Assembly: GCF_000379085.1 (NCBI RefSeq)
Contig: NZ_KB905378.1
Coordinates: forward strand, 269,801 to 333,800
Length of the DNA stretch: 64,000 nucleotides
Source: Halomicrobium katesii DSM 19301
Lineage (GTDB): Archaea > Halobacteriota > Halobacteria > Halobacteriales > Haloarculaceae
Direction of reading: 5' to 3'
How positions within the stretch are numbered: position 1 is the first letter of the stretch; every line of letters begins with the position of its first letter. Position numbers and translations under genes: made by a program. This document shows, piece by piece, positions 43,679 to 52,907 of the stretch. The notes under the pieces are model-generated. The model was given only the letters and a program-made list of their open reading frames with translations. It was not told the origin of the DNA and searched no databases.

Positions 43679-44509
43679 TCAGGCGTTCCCCAGCTCTCTG
43701 GCGCGTTCGATGTTCCACTCGAAGCCCCGGCCGTCCTCGGTCGGGGTCTCCAGAACGAAGGGCACGTCTTCGAGGGCCTCGTGGGTCAACAGCGCGGCCA
43801 TCCCCTCCTCGCCGATGTACCCCTCGCCGAGGTGGGCGTGTTCATCCTTGTTGGTGCCACACTCGTGTTTCGAGTCGTTGAGGTGGATGCAAGCGAGGTT
43901 GTCGAGTCCGACCACGTCGTCGAACTCGGCGATAGTCTCGGCGACGCCTTCGGCCGTCGAGATGTCGTAGCCCGCCGCGAAGGCGTGGGCCGTGTCGACA
44001 CAGACTTCGAGGTCCTGCTCGGAGCGGTCGAGCACCTCTGCGAGGTGTTCGAACTCGCCGCCGAGTTTCGTCCCGCTGCCGGCGTCGGACTCGACGAGCA
44101 CCGTGACGCCGTCGGGAATCGTCAGTTCGTCCAGCGCGCTCGCGGCGTTGTCGAGACCGCCCTCGACGCCGGCCCCCGTGTGCGCACCGAGGTGGACGTT
44201 AACGTACTCGACGCCGAGTGTGTCGGCGGCGTCGACCTCCTTTTGCATCGAGTCGATCGACTTCGCCCGGAGGTCGTCTTTGGGGGTACAGAGGTTGACG
44301 AGGTACGACGAGTGGATGACCCACGGCCCGACGCCGTGTTCGTCGCTGCGTTCGCGGAACTGTTCGGCCTCCTCGTCCTCGATGTTCGGGTCCTGCCAGA
44401 CCTGTGGCGAGTGGCTGAAGATCTGGCCGCAGTTCCCACCGTAGTCGACCTGTTCGTCGACGGCGTTGTACGCTCCGCCGGCGATCGAGGTGTGTGCTCC
44501 GACGCGCAT
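43679..44509 (-). CDS. nfo: Deoxyribonuclease IV (AP endonuclease)
   Basis: A 276-residue enzyme of the TIM-barrel AP endonuclease family cutting DNA 5' of abasic sites in base-excision repair. [15 protein letters not shown] at the start, [54 protein letters not shown] and VLETPTE carry the conserved His, Glu and Asp ligands for three zinc ions. ATG 44509 starts it; the upstream extension is low quality. It is monocistronic. Confidence 0.94.
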   Translation of the reverse strand: MRVGAHTSIAGGAYNAVDEQVDYGGNCGQIFSHSPQVWQDPNIEDEEAEQFRERSDEHGVGPWVIHSSYLVNLCTPKDDLRAKSIDSMQKEVDAADTLGVEYVNVHLGAHTGAGVEGGLDNAASALDELTIPDGVTVLVESDAGSGTKLGGEFEHLAEVLDRSEQDLEVCVDTAHAFAAGYDISTAEGVAETIAEFDDVVGLDNLACIHLNDSKHECGTNKDEHAHLGEGYIGEEGMAALLTHEALEDVPFVLETPTEDGRGFEWNIERARELGNA

Positions 44510-44589
44510 ACCGGTGGATACGGACGGTCGATCAAAGCACTTCCGAAGGCACCGCCGGGTGTTTTCAACTCGGGGTCCCAAGGTCGAGT

Positions 44590-44880
44590 GTGCCAGCAGA
44601 CGCGCTCCCGCCGGACGTGTACGCCGTCCTCGACCAGTTGCTCACCGAGGCCAGTCGAGCGGTCGCCAGCGGCGACCACGAGACCGCGTCCAGCGCCGTC
44701 GACAGCGCGGCGACGGTGACCGAGAACAAGGTGCCACCGGGCCCACAGCGGCGACTGCTCGGACACTGCTGTGAGACGGTGACCGACCTGCTCGAAGCCG
44801 AAGACACCGACGCGGCGCTGATCCGAGAGTACCTGCGAGCGACGAGCGAGCGACTCGTCGTCGAGGCCGGCGGCTCCTGA
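44590..44880 (+). CDS. Small conserved haloarchaeal protein
   Basis: A 96-residue, mostly helical protein starting at GTG 44590 ([21 protein letters not shown]), rich in Ala, Asp and Glu, with a CC pair in the centre (LGHCCETV). I know it only as a family of conserved haloarchaeal hypotheticals. It is divergent from nfo (80 bp apart) and convergent to the lipoate ligase. The frame open upstream to 44494 reads basic and is rejected. Confidence 0.6.
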   Translation: MPADALPPDVYAVLDQLLTEASRAVASGDHETASSAVDSAATVTENKVPPGPQRRLLGHCCETVTDLLEAEDTDAALIREYLRATSERLVVEAGGS

Positions 44881-44909
44881 AGCCGTCAGGCCGGCAGCTC
44901 CTGAGGCTG

Positions 44910-45740
44910 TCAGGCCGTCGGGTCCGTCCGCTCGTGGGTCCAGGCGTCCGTCTCGAACTTCTCGCTCGCGCGCTCGCGCGCACGCGAGCTGAGCTCCTCT
45001 GGCCACGACGTTTCCGCGACGGTCCCACCGAGCGTCGTCTCGACCCACTCGCGGAGTGTGTCACGGAGCGTCGCGACGGCCGCCGATCGGGAACGGTCGA
45101 CGTACTCCTCGATGCCGCCGACCCGGTCGGCGAACGCGTCCGGCTCCGGCTCGCCGGTGAAACAGGCACAGTGGCGCGCCGGGGTCGTCTCGAAGGTGAG
45201 CGAGCCGTGTTGCACGACGGCGTCGCGCTGGCGGTACTGGGCGTTGCCGCTGATCTTGCGGCCGTCCGGGCCGACCACGTCGTGTGCCGGGTGTAACGCC
45301 CGGAGGTAACAGGCGGGCTGGTACACGGCCGGTCGCTCGTCGCTCGCGAAGGCGGCGTCGACCCCCATTCCCTCGAAGGCATCGAGGATCGGCTCACAGA
45401 GCAGTTCGTAACACGCCAGCAGGTCGCCCGGAACGGCGTCGCCCGGCACGACGATCGAATAGGAGATGTCGCCGTCGGCGTCGTGGTAGATCGCACCCCC
45501 GCCCGTGGGGCGGCGCGTGACGGTGATCCCCTCGCGCTCGCAGTACTCCCAGTCGATCGTCGCCGGATCCTGGTTGTAGCCAAGCGAGAGCGTGCTGGGC
45601 TCCCAGCGGTAGAGCCGAACCGTCGCCAGCCCGCCGTCGGCGACCGTCTCGGCGGTGACCTCGTCCAACGCCATGTTCGTCGCCCCGTCGTGTGCGCGTT
45701 CGTCGACGAAGCGCCACGACAGGTCCCCCAGATCGGTCAT
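44910..45740 (-). CDS. Lipoate-protein ligase A family protein
   Basis: A 276-residue BPL/LPL-fold enzyme. [11 protein letters not shown] is the N-terminal region; [14 protein letters not shown] is the nucleotide/lipoyl loop (R-R-x-x-G-G-G); [21 protein letters not shown] carries the catalytic Lys. It would activate and transfer lipoate (or octanoate) to E2 or GcvH proteins. ATG 45740 is the start; the upstream open frame runs into the NuoCD promoter. The nuoCD gene is divergent with ~115 bp between. A second related gene ends the window at 63542, so ligase functions may be divided. Confidence 0.87.
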   Translation of the reverse strand: MTDLGDLSWRFVDERAHDGATNMALDEVTAETVADGGLATVRLYRWEPSTLSLGYNQDPATIDWEYCEREGITVTRRPTGGGAIYHDADGDISYSIVVPGDAVPGDLLACYELLCEPILDAFEGMGVDAAFASDERPAVYQPACYLRALHPAHDVVGPDGRKISGNAQYRQRDAVVQHGSLTFETTPARHCACFTGEPEPDAFADRVGGIEEYVDRSRSAAVATLRDTLREWVETTLGGTVAETSWPEELSSRARERASEKFETDAWTHERTDPTA

Positions 45741-45856
45741 GGGACGGCCTACGGCCGGAGCCCCGAAAGCGGTTGTGGGCGGCGTCGTCGGCGCACATAA
45801 ATCGGCCTCGCAATCGAGGCACAACGCCGAGGCCAGTCCCCGGCGTACCGCTCGAC

Positions 45857-47488
45857 ATGCAACAGGCCACGAGAGCAGCCACAGAGCCGCTGTCGGTGCT
45901 CCCCGAATCTGCCGTCGTCGGAACCGAGGACCACGAGAACGCGCCAGCGATCGTCGTCCGTGCCGACGCGGTCGAGTCGGTCCTCTCGACGCTGAAGACG
46001 GAGGCGGGCTACGACCACTGCGCCTGCGTCACGGCACAGGAGTACGGCGATCGCTTCGAGACGATCTATCACCTCCGGACGTACGACGACCCGACCGACG
46101 AACTCTCGGTCGTCGTCCCGACGTTGCACGACGACCCCCACTCCGAGAGCGGGGCGGGCGTCTACGAGACGGCGGCGTGGCACGAGCGCGAAGCGTACGA
46201 TCTGCTCGGCATTACCTACGAAGGACATCCGGATCTGCGACGGATTCTGCTGCCCGAGACCTGGCAGGGCCATCCGCTCCGGGAGTCGTACAATCAGGAC
46301 AAGCCACAGATCGTCCCGTTTCGCGAACACGAGCGCATTCTGGAGGACCGCCGTTCCGGACCGGACACGATGCACCTCAACATGGGGCCACACCACCCCT
46401 CGACCCACGGCGTCTTGCACCTGCGCGTGACGCTCGACGGCGAGACCGTCGCGGACGTGACTCCCGAGATCGGGTTCATCCACCGCTGTGAGGAGCAGCT
46501 GTGTCAGCAGGGTACCTACCGCCACCAGATCATGCCCTACCCCGACCGGTGGGACTGGAGCGGTGCCGGGCTGCTCAACGAGTGGGCCTACGCGCGCGCC
46601 GCGGAGGACCTGATCGGCGTCGACGTGCCCGAGTACGCACAGGTGATCCGGACGATGAGCGCGGAGCTGTCGCGGATCCTCTCGCACTTCCTGGCGATCG
46701 CGGCCTACGGACTGGACGTGATCTCGGAGTTCACCGCCGTGTTCCAGTACGGCATCCGCGACCGAGAGATCGTCCAGGACATCCTGGAAGACCTCACCGG
46801 CCAGCGGCTGATGTTCAACTACTTCCGGCTGGGCGGCGTCGCCTGGGACCTGCCCGAGCCCCGCGAGACGTTCTGCGAGACCGTTCGGTCGTTCCTCGAC
46901 GACCTGCCCCAGAAGCTCGAAGAGTACCACGACCTGCTCACCGGCAACGAGATCCTCCAGATGCGGACCGTCGACACCGGCGTGCTCCCACCAGAGACGG
47001 CCAAGGCATACGGCTGTACGGGGCCGGTCGCGCGTGGCTCCGGCGTCGATTACGACCTGCGCCGGGACGATCCGTACGGCTACTACGACGAACTCGACTG
47101 GGACGTGGTCACCGAAGACGGCTGTGATAACTTCTCGCGTGTGCTCGTGCGCCTGCGCGAGATCGAGGAGTCGGCCACGATCATCGATCAGTGTGTCGAC
47201 CTGCTCGAAGAGTGGCCCGAAGACGACCGCACGATTCAGGGCAACGTCCCCAGAACCGTCCGCCCCGACCGCGACGCCGAGATCTATCGGGCAGTCGAGG
47301 CCGCCAAGGGGGAACTGGGCATCTACATCCGCTCGGACGGCACCGACACACCAGCACGGTTCAAGATCAGAGGCCCCTCGTTCTCGAACCTCCAGTCACT
47401 CCCGGAAATGGCAGAAGGCGAGTACGTTCCCGACCTGGTCGCCTCCATCGGAAGCCTCGACACGATTATGGGCGAAGTCGACCGGTGA
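45857..47488 (+). CDS. NADH dehydrogenase-like complex subunit CD (NuoC-NuoD fusion), stand-alone gene
   Basis: A 543-residue protein. Residues ~1-150 are the NuoC (30-kDa) domain with [25 protein letters not shown]; residues ~170-543 the NuoD (49-kDa) domain, [63 protein letters not shown], and the C-terminal LGSLD-like [13 protein letters not shown]. In the complex NuoD helps line the quinone site. No nuoA, B, H or I genes are near, in contrast to the usual haloarchaeal nuo operon, so this is an orphan copy. Start ATG 45857; upstream frame rejected as it overlaps the lipoate ligase. Confidence 0.93.
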   Translation: MQQATRAATEPLSVLPESAVVGTEDHENAPAIVVRADAVESVLSTLKTEAGYDHCACVTAQEYGDRFETIYHLRTYDDPTDELSVVVPTLHDDPHSESGAGVYETAAWHEREAYDLLGITYEGHPDLRRILLPETWQGHPLRESYNQDKPQIVPFREHERILEDRRSGPDTMHLNMGPHHPSTHGVLHLRVTLDGETVADVTPEIGFIHRCEEQLCQQGTYRHQIMPYPDRWDWSGAGLLNEWAYARAAEDLIGVDVPEYAQVIRTMSAELSRILSHFLAIAAYGLDVISEFTAVFQYGIRDREIVQDILEDLTGQRLMFNYFRLGGVAWDLPEPRETFCETVRSFLDDLPQKLEEYHDLLTGNEILQMRTVDTGVLPPETAKAYGCTGPVARGSGVDYDLRRDDPYGYYDELDWDVVTEDGCDNFSRVLVRLREIEESATIIDQCVDLLEEWPEDDRTIQGNVPRTVRPDRDAEIYRAVEAAKGELGIYIRSDGTDTPARFKIRGPSFSNLQSLPEMAEGEYVPDLVASIGSLDTIMGEVDR

Positions 47489-47891
47489 GAGTCCGCGGCA
47501 GCCGGATCGTGCCGCTGCACTCGAACAGTCGGTCGTCGATCACGCCCGCCCGTCGCAACACGCCCAGTCGGACGCCGTTCGGTACGCGGTCGGGTACCGC
47601 CAAGTCGGCCGCGTCCAGCAGTTTCTGGAACTTCCGGGACTGGCCGGCCACTTTGCCCGCCAAACTCCCACCGCCGCTCGCCGCCGCCGGCAGGATCGTC
47701 CCCGCGCTGTAGCCGAGCGACCACCCCGCCGCGAACTCTGCAAAGTACTGCTCACCCCTGTCGAAGGGATTTCGGTCGGCCTGTTGCTCCCGTATCTGCT
47801 GGGCCATCATCGCCGGAATCTGGGCGAGGATCTCCGGCCGTTCGAGGATGGCCTCGCCGAGCTGGACCATCTGGTCGACGAAGCCCAGCGG
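47466..47891 (-). pseudogene. Gene truncated at its 5' end by a palindromic element
   Basis: An open frame ending at 47466 gives GFVDQMVQLGEAILERPEIL, then a helical, Gln/Ala-rich part and GWSLGYSAGTILPAAASGGG, a Gly-rich hydrophobic stretch. Upstream of PLGFVDQ it meets a stop codon in the first bases of the 369-bp element at 47890, so the N-terminal part was lost when the element arrived. An ATG at 47870 could still serve (134 residues). I do not recognise the family. It overlaps the 3' end of nuoCD by 23 bp on the other strand. Confidence 0.6.
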
Positions 47892-48258
47892 TGGTGTTCA
47901 GATAAGAAATCAGGATCAGAAACCTCGAAGCACCGAAAGTCCTCGTCGCGCTCCGGCATTCTGTGACGGATATCTTCACTTCGTTCAGATAGTGCCGCCA
48001 CAGAATGCCGGACCACGACTCGCCATTTCATCCGCCAGGAGAGCACGCTCTCCTGAGCCTGTGCTCACCCTGTTCGCACAGACGCCAGGATTCGGCCGTT
48101 GAGCCGTCTAGACCCTGGTGGATGAAAGGGCGAGCGCAGTTGCGGGAACCCCGACGATGCAAGCACCGACTGGAGCGCAGCGAGTCGCGGGACCGCAACT
48201 GCGCGAGGGCTTTCGGTGCTTCGAGTTTCTGATCCTGATTTCTTATCTGAACACCACC
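47890..48258 (+). mobile_element. Family C: 369-bp element with long terminal inverted repeats, copy 1
   Basis: Arms of about 55 bp are inverted repeats: GGTGGTGTTCAGATAAG at the left and its complement at 48242-48258. Between a shared outer part and a shared inner part (caccgaaag...cctcg) lies a copy-specific ~25-bp segment (AAATCAGGATCAGAAACC...). The core has nested hairpins: CATTCTGTG/CACAGAATG, CAGGAGAGC/GCTCTCCTG, and GCGCAGTTGCGG/CCGCAACTGCGC. No transposase is encoded. Short frames within (for example 48005-48232) arise from the hairpins. It truncates the gene ending at 47466. Confidence 0.8.
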
Positions 48259-48472
48259 CTGGCGAACAGGCGACACTCGCTCGTCGCGGCTCGCGTGTCG
48301 CGCTGCTCCCGCACCCGTTTCCGAGGGCTCGCTGCGCTCGCCCTCGCGACGGGGCGTGTCGCGCTCCCGCTGGACCCGCCGCGGCGGTGCTTAGATCACG
48401 GGCAACGCTGACCCGTCCTCCCTTTTGAACCCCGGCGACAGACACATGTCGCTGCCAGCCAACTGAGTGGTG
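48259..48472. other. Intergenic sequence right of the family C element
   Basis: No gene; Arg/Ala-coding frames here look like shadows. There is no obvious continuation of the truncated gene on this side. The promoter for the gene at 48473 is probably near 48421-48430 (ccttttgaac). Confidence 0.45.
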
Positions 48473-49315
48473 ATGGTCGTCACGCTGTCGTCGGACGCAC
48501 TCGCGCAGTACTATCGGTTCTCGCTGTACAACTCCCCGTTCGTGGCCCACGACGACGGCCGCGCGATCGACCTCTACCCCTCCGGCGCGGTCGCACCGTC
48601 GCCGGTCGCGGGCACCGTCGTCGAGACGAAGCAGGTGCGTGCGCCGCCCCAGCCCTACGCTGCCGAGCACGACTACCTCCTCCTGATCGACACGGGCGAG
48701 TGGATGGCTCGTCTGCTGCACGTCGAGCCGTCCGTCGCGCCCGGCGACGAGGTGGGCGTCGGCGATCTGCTGGGCGAGACGGTGCGAGCGGGCTTTTTCG
48801 CGCCGTGGGTGCCCGATCACGTCCACCTAGAGTACCGCGACCACGAGACGAATCCCTACCGGGCAGACGGCTCGGAGCCGCTCGCCGTCGCGGTCGACGT
48901 CGAGCCACTCCCCTGGGACGGCACCGGCACCGTCGTCGATACGGGGGCAACGTGGGCTCGACTCGACGCACCGGCCCATCCAGCGCCCGGCGAGCGCTTC
49001 GTCGGACTGGCCAACGGGGGGCCGGGTGACGGGAGAGCTGGTGTCGTCGACGGCGGGCTCGCTCACTACGAGGCGGGTGGATTACTCGGGCACTCGCCGT
49101 CCGATGCGACCGAGCGGGCGGTCGTCGTGGCCGGCGCGCCGGTCGGGACGGCGACCGGCCGGACCGTCGCGTGGGACGACGTGACGGTGCTCGCAAACGG
49201 CGATCCGATCACCGGGCTGGCGCTGTTCTGTGCCCGCGATCGGTTCGGCGTCAAACTCGTCGGCGACGGCGTCGACTTCCAAGAGGGCGAGGAGGTGACC
49301 GTCGAGTGCCGGTGA
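48473..49315 (+). CDS. M23/LytM-fold-like protein, haloarchaeal
   Basis: A 280-residue protein with an M23-like pattern: FVAHDDGRAIDLYPSGAV resembles the H-x-G-x-D zinc-ligand region, APSPVAGTVVETK the lipoyl-like barrel strand, LLIDTGEWMARLLHVEP the G-N-Y/H-x-x-L-H region and DHVHLEYRDH the H-x-H motif. The second half repeats beta-strands (GVKLVGDGVDFQEGEEVTV). Haloarchaea lack peptidoglycan, so a peptidase on another substrate or a non-enzymatic carrier is possible. No signal peptide is seen. ATG 48473, with GTG 48467 and 48470 as alternatives. Confidence 0.65.
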   Translation: MVVTLSSDALAQYYRFSLYNSPFVAHDDGRAIDLYPSGAVAPSPVAGTVVETKQVRAPPQPYAAEHDYLLLIDTGEWMARLLHVEPSVAPGDEVGVGDLLGETVRAGFFAPWVPDHVHLEYRDHETNPYRADGSEPLAVAVDVEPLPWDGTGTVVDTGATWARLDAPAHPAPGERFVGLANGGPGDGRAGVVDGGLAHYEAGGLLGHSPSDATERAVVVAGAPVGTATGRTVAWDDVTVLANGDPITGLALFCARDRFGVKLVGDGVDFQEGEEVTVECR

Positions 49316-49888
49316 TCAAGCGAAGGTGATCTCGCCGCGCTCGGTCACCTCGCCGAACAGCCAGCCTGCGTGGTCCAGTGCGTACTCGCGGTGGTCGTCC
49401 TCGATCGCGCCGATGGCGTCTTCGACCAGCACCGGGCGGAAGTCGCGCAGGCCGGCGCTGGAGGCCGTGTGCAACACGCAGACGTTCGCGAGCGTCCCAC
49501 AGACGACGAGGTCCTCGATCCCGTGGGCGTCGAGCCACCCCTCCAGCTGGGTCTCGTAGAAGGCGTCGTAGGTGTGCTTGACGACGACGAGGTCGTCATC
49601 GGTCGGCTCCAGTTGTGCGACCAGCTCCGTCTCCCAGGACCCCTCGACGACGTGCTCGCCCCAGCGGTCGAACTCGTCGTAGTAGTGTGCGTCTTCGAAC
49701 TGTTCGGGCGGGTGTACGTCGCGGGTGAAGACGACGCTGGCACCGGCCTCGCGTGCGCGCTCGACCAGCGCGCGGCAGGGCTCGATGGCCGCCTCGCTGT
49801 CGGGCGCGTACAGCGCCCCGTCCGGGTGACAGAAGCCGTTTTGCATGTCGACGACGACGAGTGCGGTTCGTGCTGGCTCGAACTCCAT
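49316..49888 (-). CDS. Isochorismatase-family cysteine hydrolase (nicotinamidase-like)
   Basis: A 190-residue enzyme. ALVVVDMQNGFCHPDGALY has the catalytic Asp, VVVKHTYDAFYET the catalytic Lys, and VVCGTLANVCVLHTA the nucleophilic Cys, the triad of nicotinamidases and isochorismatases. TRDVHPPEQFED may include the metal ligand His. NAD salvage (nicotinamide to nicotinate) is the most likely activity; the exact substrate is not certain. ATG 49888. Confidence 0.87.
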   Translation of the reverse strand: MEFEPARTALVVVDMQNGFCHPDGALYAPDSEAAIEPCRALVERAREAGASVVFTRDVHPPEQFEDAHYYDEFDRWGEHVVEGSWETELVAQLEPTDDDLVVVKHTYDAFYETQLEGWLDAHGIEDLVVCGTLANVCVLHTASSAGLRDFRPVLVEDAIGAIEDDHREYALDHAGWLFGEVTERGEITFA

Positions 49889-49972
49889 GGCGGACGCTAC
49901 GACCCGCCGGCCCAAAGCGTTGTGGCCCGTACTGCGCGTCATTTTTTACGCTGCGGCCCCTGCTTCCGGTAC

Positions 49973-51430
49973 ATGTATCGCGCCGCCCTACTCGCTGCGC
50001 TGCTCGTTCTTGCCGGCTGTCAGGCTCCGTCGGCCGGCCCGTCGGCGGCGTCCCCCGTACACGAGACGACGGGGACCGACGCCCCCGAGCCGACGGCCAC
50101 GCCCACATCTGCCGACACTGACGACGGCCCGCCCGATCCCGAGTCCGATCGGCTCGGCTGGGAGAACGGATACTGGCACAACGAATCGCTGGACGTGACC
50201 AACAGCGACGGCCTCAACGAGAGCGAACGCGAGGCCGTCGTCGCCCGCTCGATGGCCCGCGTCGAGTGGGTCCGAGAACGCGAGTTCGACGAGACGGTCC
50301 CGGTCAGTGTGATCGACCGGTCGACGTACCGGAACCGCTCTACCCCCGCGTCGAACGCGACGAGCGCGCGCTTCGACAACGGCAAGTTCGAGGCTTTGTT
50401 CCTGATCGGCGAGGACAGGGACGCGCTGGCGGCACAGAACGCCGCGCTGAGCCAGAGCGTGCTCGGCTACTACAGTCCGGCCCGCGACGAGATCGTCATC
50501 GTCGCCGACAGCGAGACGCCACAGCTCGACGGCGAGGCGACGCTCGCCCACGAACTGGTCCACGCCCTGCAAGACCAGCAGTTCGACCTGACCAACGGGA
50601 CCGTGACGACCCGCGACGCCTATCAGGGCCGCAACGGGATCGTCGAGGGCGACGCCTCCTTCGTCGAGCGGCGCTACACCGCCAACTGCGGCGCGACCTG
50701 GTCCTGTCTCGACTCGGCCGACAGCACGCAAAGCGGCGGTGGTGACGGTCACTTCGGACTGAACTTCCTCCAGTTCTTCCCCTACAGCGACGGCCCTGGC
50801 TTCGTCGAGCATCGCTACGAGGCCGGCGGCTGGGCGGCCGTCGACGCCGCGTTCGCGGACCGGCCCGACGGTGCGACGGAAGTGATCTACCCCGAACAGT
50901 ACCCCGAGTGGGAGCCGGCGACCGTCTCCCTGCCCGACCGCAGTAACGACGAGTGGGAGCGGGTTCGACCGCCGGGACGCGCCGACTACGCCGTCGTCGG
51001 CCAGTCCGCCATCGCCGCGTCGCTCGCCTACACCGTTACCGACGACTACGAAGACGCCAGCGTGGTGCGGGCCCGCGACGTGATCAACTTCGAGGCCGAC
51101 GGCAAAGTCGCCGGGGACGATCCGTACAACTACGACGTACCGGCCGCCCGCGGCTGGGCCGGCGGCAAACTGTTCGTCTACGAGAACGGCGAGCGGTCGG
51201 GCTACGTCTGGCGGACCCGCTGGACCAACGAGAGCGAGGCGGCCGAGTTTGCAAGCACCTGGAGCGCGGTCGTCCGCCACTGGGGCGGCGAGGAAACCGG
51301 GGAGAACGTCTGGACGATCGCCGAGGACAGTCCCTTCAACGACGCCGTCAGGATCGAACGCTCCGGCGCGACGGTGACGGTCGTCAACGCGCCCGACGCG
51401 GCGACACTGGAGGCGGTACACGATGCGTAG
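49973..51430 (+). CDS. Secreted lipoprotein metallopeptidase (Hvo_1808-like), first of tandem pair
   Basis: A 485-residue surface protein with lipobox LVLAGC (lipidated Cys16) and a Thr/Pro/Asp-rich linker to about residue 60. The domain that follows contains HELVHALQDQ: the HExxH zinc motif at His193-His197, with E-G-D-A-S further on as possible third ligand. NxS/T sequons are numerous. The name Hvo_1808 family is from memory. Peptidase activity is inferred from HExxH. Start ATG 49973, with 'cattttttacg' 22-32 bp upstream as TATA. It overlaps the second copy by 8 bp. Confidence 0.82.
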   Translation: MYRAALLAALLVLAGCQAPSAGPSAASPVHETTGTDAPEPTATPTSADTDDGPPDPESDRLGWENGYWHNESLDVTNSDGLNESEREAVVARSMARVEWVREREFDETVPVSVIDRSTYRNRSTPASNATSARFDNGKFEALFLIGEDRDALAAQNAALSQSVLGYYSPARDEIVIVADSETPQLDGEATLAHELVHALQDQQFDLTNGTVTTRDAYQGRNGIVEGDASFVERRYTANCGATWSCLDSADSTQSGGGDGHFGLNFLQFFPYSDGPGFVEHRYEAGGWAAVDAAFADRPDGATEVIYPEQYPEWEPATVSLPDRSNDEWERVRPPGRADYAVVGQSAIAASLAYTVTDDYEDASVVRARDVINFEADGKVAGDDPYNYDVPAARGWAGGKLFVYENGERSGYVWRTRWTNESEAAEFASTWSAVVRHWGGEETGENVWTIAEDSPFNDAVRIERSGATVTVVNAPDAATLEAVHDA

Positions 51431-52754
51431 GGTCGCAGCGCTCGCCCTGCTGGTCGTCCTCGCGGGCTGTCTCGGTGCCGTGAACGACCTGAACCCCGCC
51501 GACCGCGACCGCCCGGCCGACGAGGACCCGATCGGCTGGGAAGACGGCTACTGGTACGACGACAGCGTGTCGGTGACCACCGAGGACGGTCTCAACGCCA
51601 GTGAACGGGCGGCGGCCCTGGCCCGGAGTAAGGCCCGCGTCGAGCGGATTCGCGACCGGGAGTTCGACGGCAACGTCAGCGTCGAGGTGATCAGCCGCGC
51701 CGAGTACCGCAACCAGTCGCTCGGTCCCGGCGGGACCGGACCGGACGATCCCTGGAACGATCAGGTGTGGGAAGCACTGCTGCTGGTCGGCGAGGACTCG
51801 GGCACCAGCGAGGCCATGGGCGAGACCTACAACGCCTCGGTCCAGGGGTACTACAGTCCGGCCTCGGACAACATCACGATCGTCAGCGACTCGCCGACGC
51901 CGACCGTCGATCGCTCGACGCTGTCTCACGAGCTGGTCCACGCCTTGCAAGACCAGTACGACAACCTGGAGTCGTCCCCGGAGACCCAGGACCGCCAGCT
52001 CGCACGGCAAAGCGTCACCGAGGGCGAGGCCAACTACGTTCAGTGGACCTACGAGGACCGCTGTGAGAACCGCTGGCAGTGTCTCTCTCCACCCGGCGGC
52101 GACGGCAGCGGTGAGAGCTCCGGCGGCGGCGCGCCGACCGACGGCGTCTTCGTGACGATCTACCAGCCCTACGCGACCGGGCCGGGACTGATCGACCAGC
52201 AGTACGGCCGGAACCGCTGGGACGGCGTCGAACGACTGTACGAGAACCCGCCCGACAGCACCGAGCAGGTGATCCACCCGGACCGGTACCCCGACGAAGA
52301 GCCGGTGAACGTGACCGTCCCCGACCGCAGTAGCGACGAGTGGGAGCGGTTCGACCACGAGCCGGTCGCGGACACCGCCGGTGAAGCGTCGATCTTCGCG
52401 ATGCTGTACACCAACGACGCCGTCGAACCCGAGCAGTGGTTCCGGTACCGCAGCGACGCCTCTGCGGGCTGGGGCGGGGACTCGATCGTCCCCTACCGCG
52501 ACGGATCGGGTGGCTACGGCTACGTCTGGACCATCGAGTGGGACTCGCCGGGCGACGCCAGGGAGTTCGAGGCGGCTTACACGTCGATCCTCGACGACAA
52601 GGGCGCGTCGCGACCGAGCGAGACCGTCTACCGGGTCCCCGACTCCGACGCCTTCGGGGACGCCTTCCGAGTCACTCGCTCTGGAAGTCGGGTCCGCATC
52701 GTCAACGCTCCGACGGTCGACGATCTCGGCGACGTACACGAGCGACCGTCGTAA
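51423..52754 (+). CDS. Secreted lipoprotein metallopeptidase (Hvo_1808-like), second of tandem pair
   Basis: A 443-residue paralogue of the preceding gene, with lipobox VVLAGC (Cys16), a short linker, the shared WEDGYWYDDSVSVTTEDGLNASER region and SHELVHALQDQ with HExxH at His169-His173, then EGEANYVQWTYEDRC. The pair arose by tandem duplication: motifs appear in the same order and spacing. This copy lacks the long Pro/Thr linker. It is translationally coupled to the first. Both would act on the outside of the cell. Confidence 0.82.
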   Translation: MRRVAALALLVVLAGCLGAVNDLNPADRDRPADEDPIGWEDGYWYDDSVSVTTEDGLNASERAAALARSKARVERIRDREFDGNVSVEVISRAEYRNQSLGPGGTGPDDPWNDQVWEALLLVGEDSGTSEAMGETYNASVQGYYSPASDNITIVSDSPTPTVDRSTLSHELVHALQDQYDNLESSPETQDRQLARQSVTEGEANYVQWTYEDRCENRWQCLSPPGGDGSGESSGGGAPTDGVFVTIYQPYATGPGLIDQQYGRNRWDGVERLYENPPDSTEQVIHPDRYPDEEPVNVTVPDRSSDEWERFDHEPVADTAGEASIFAMLYTNDAVEPEQWFRYRSDASAGWGGDSIVPYRDGSGGYGYVWTIEWDSPGDAREFEAAYTSILDDKGASRPSETVYRVPDSDAFGDAFRVTRSGSRVRIVNAPTVDDLGDVHERPS

Positions 52755-52907
52755 CGCCGCCCCTCCGAGACGTCTCGCACAATCCCCGATTCGATATCGC
52801 GCATCTCGGTTTATCTGACCGTCCCCGCGGCGGTTCTGTCACCCGCCGTTATCGCGACCCCGGAACGCGATCGGGGATTTTTACCGTTCTTGAGCCCCAG
52901 TACCGGT

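Noticed and set aside
44881-44912. Repeated 'gccgtcaggccggcagctcctgaggctgtcaggcc' between two convergent genes as a terminator
   Set aside because: It is a short direct duplication with weak hairpin potential; I could not separate it from chance.
48005-48232. Open frame MPDHDSPFHPPGEHALLSLC in family C copy 1 (and its twin at 63092-63379)
   Set aside because: It exists only because the repeat core is conserved; composition is basic and Cys/His-rich unlike haloarchaeal proteins, and several other frames in the same core are equally open.
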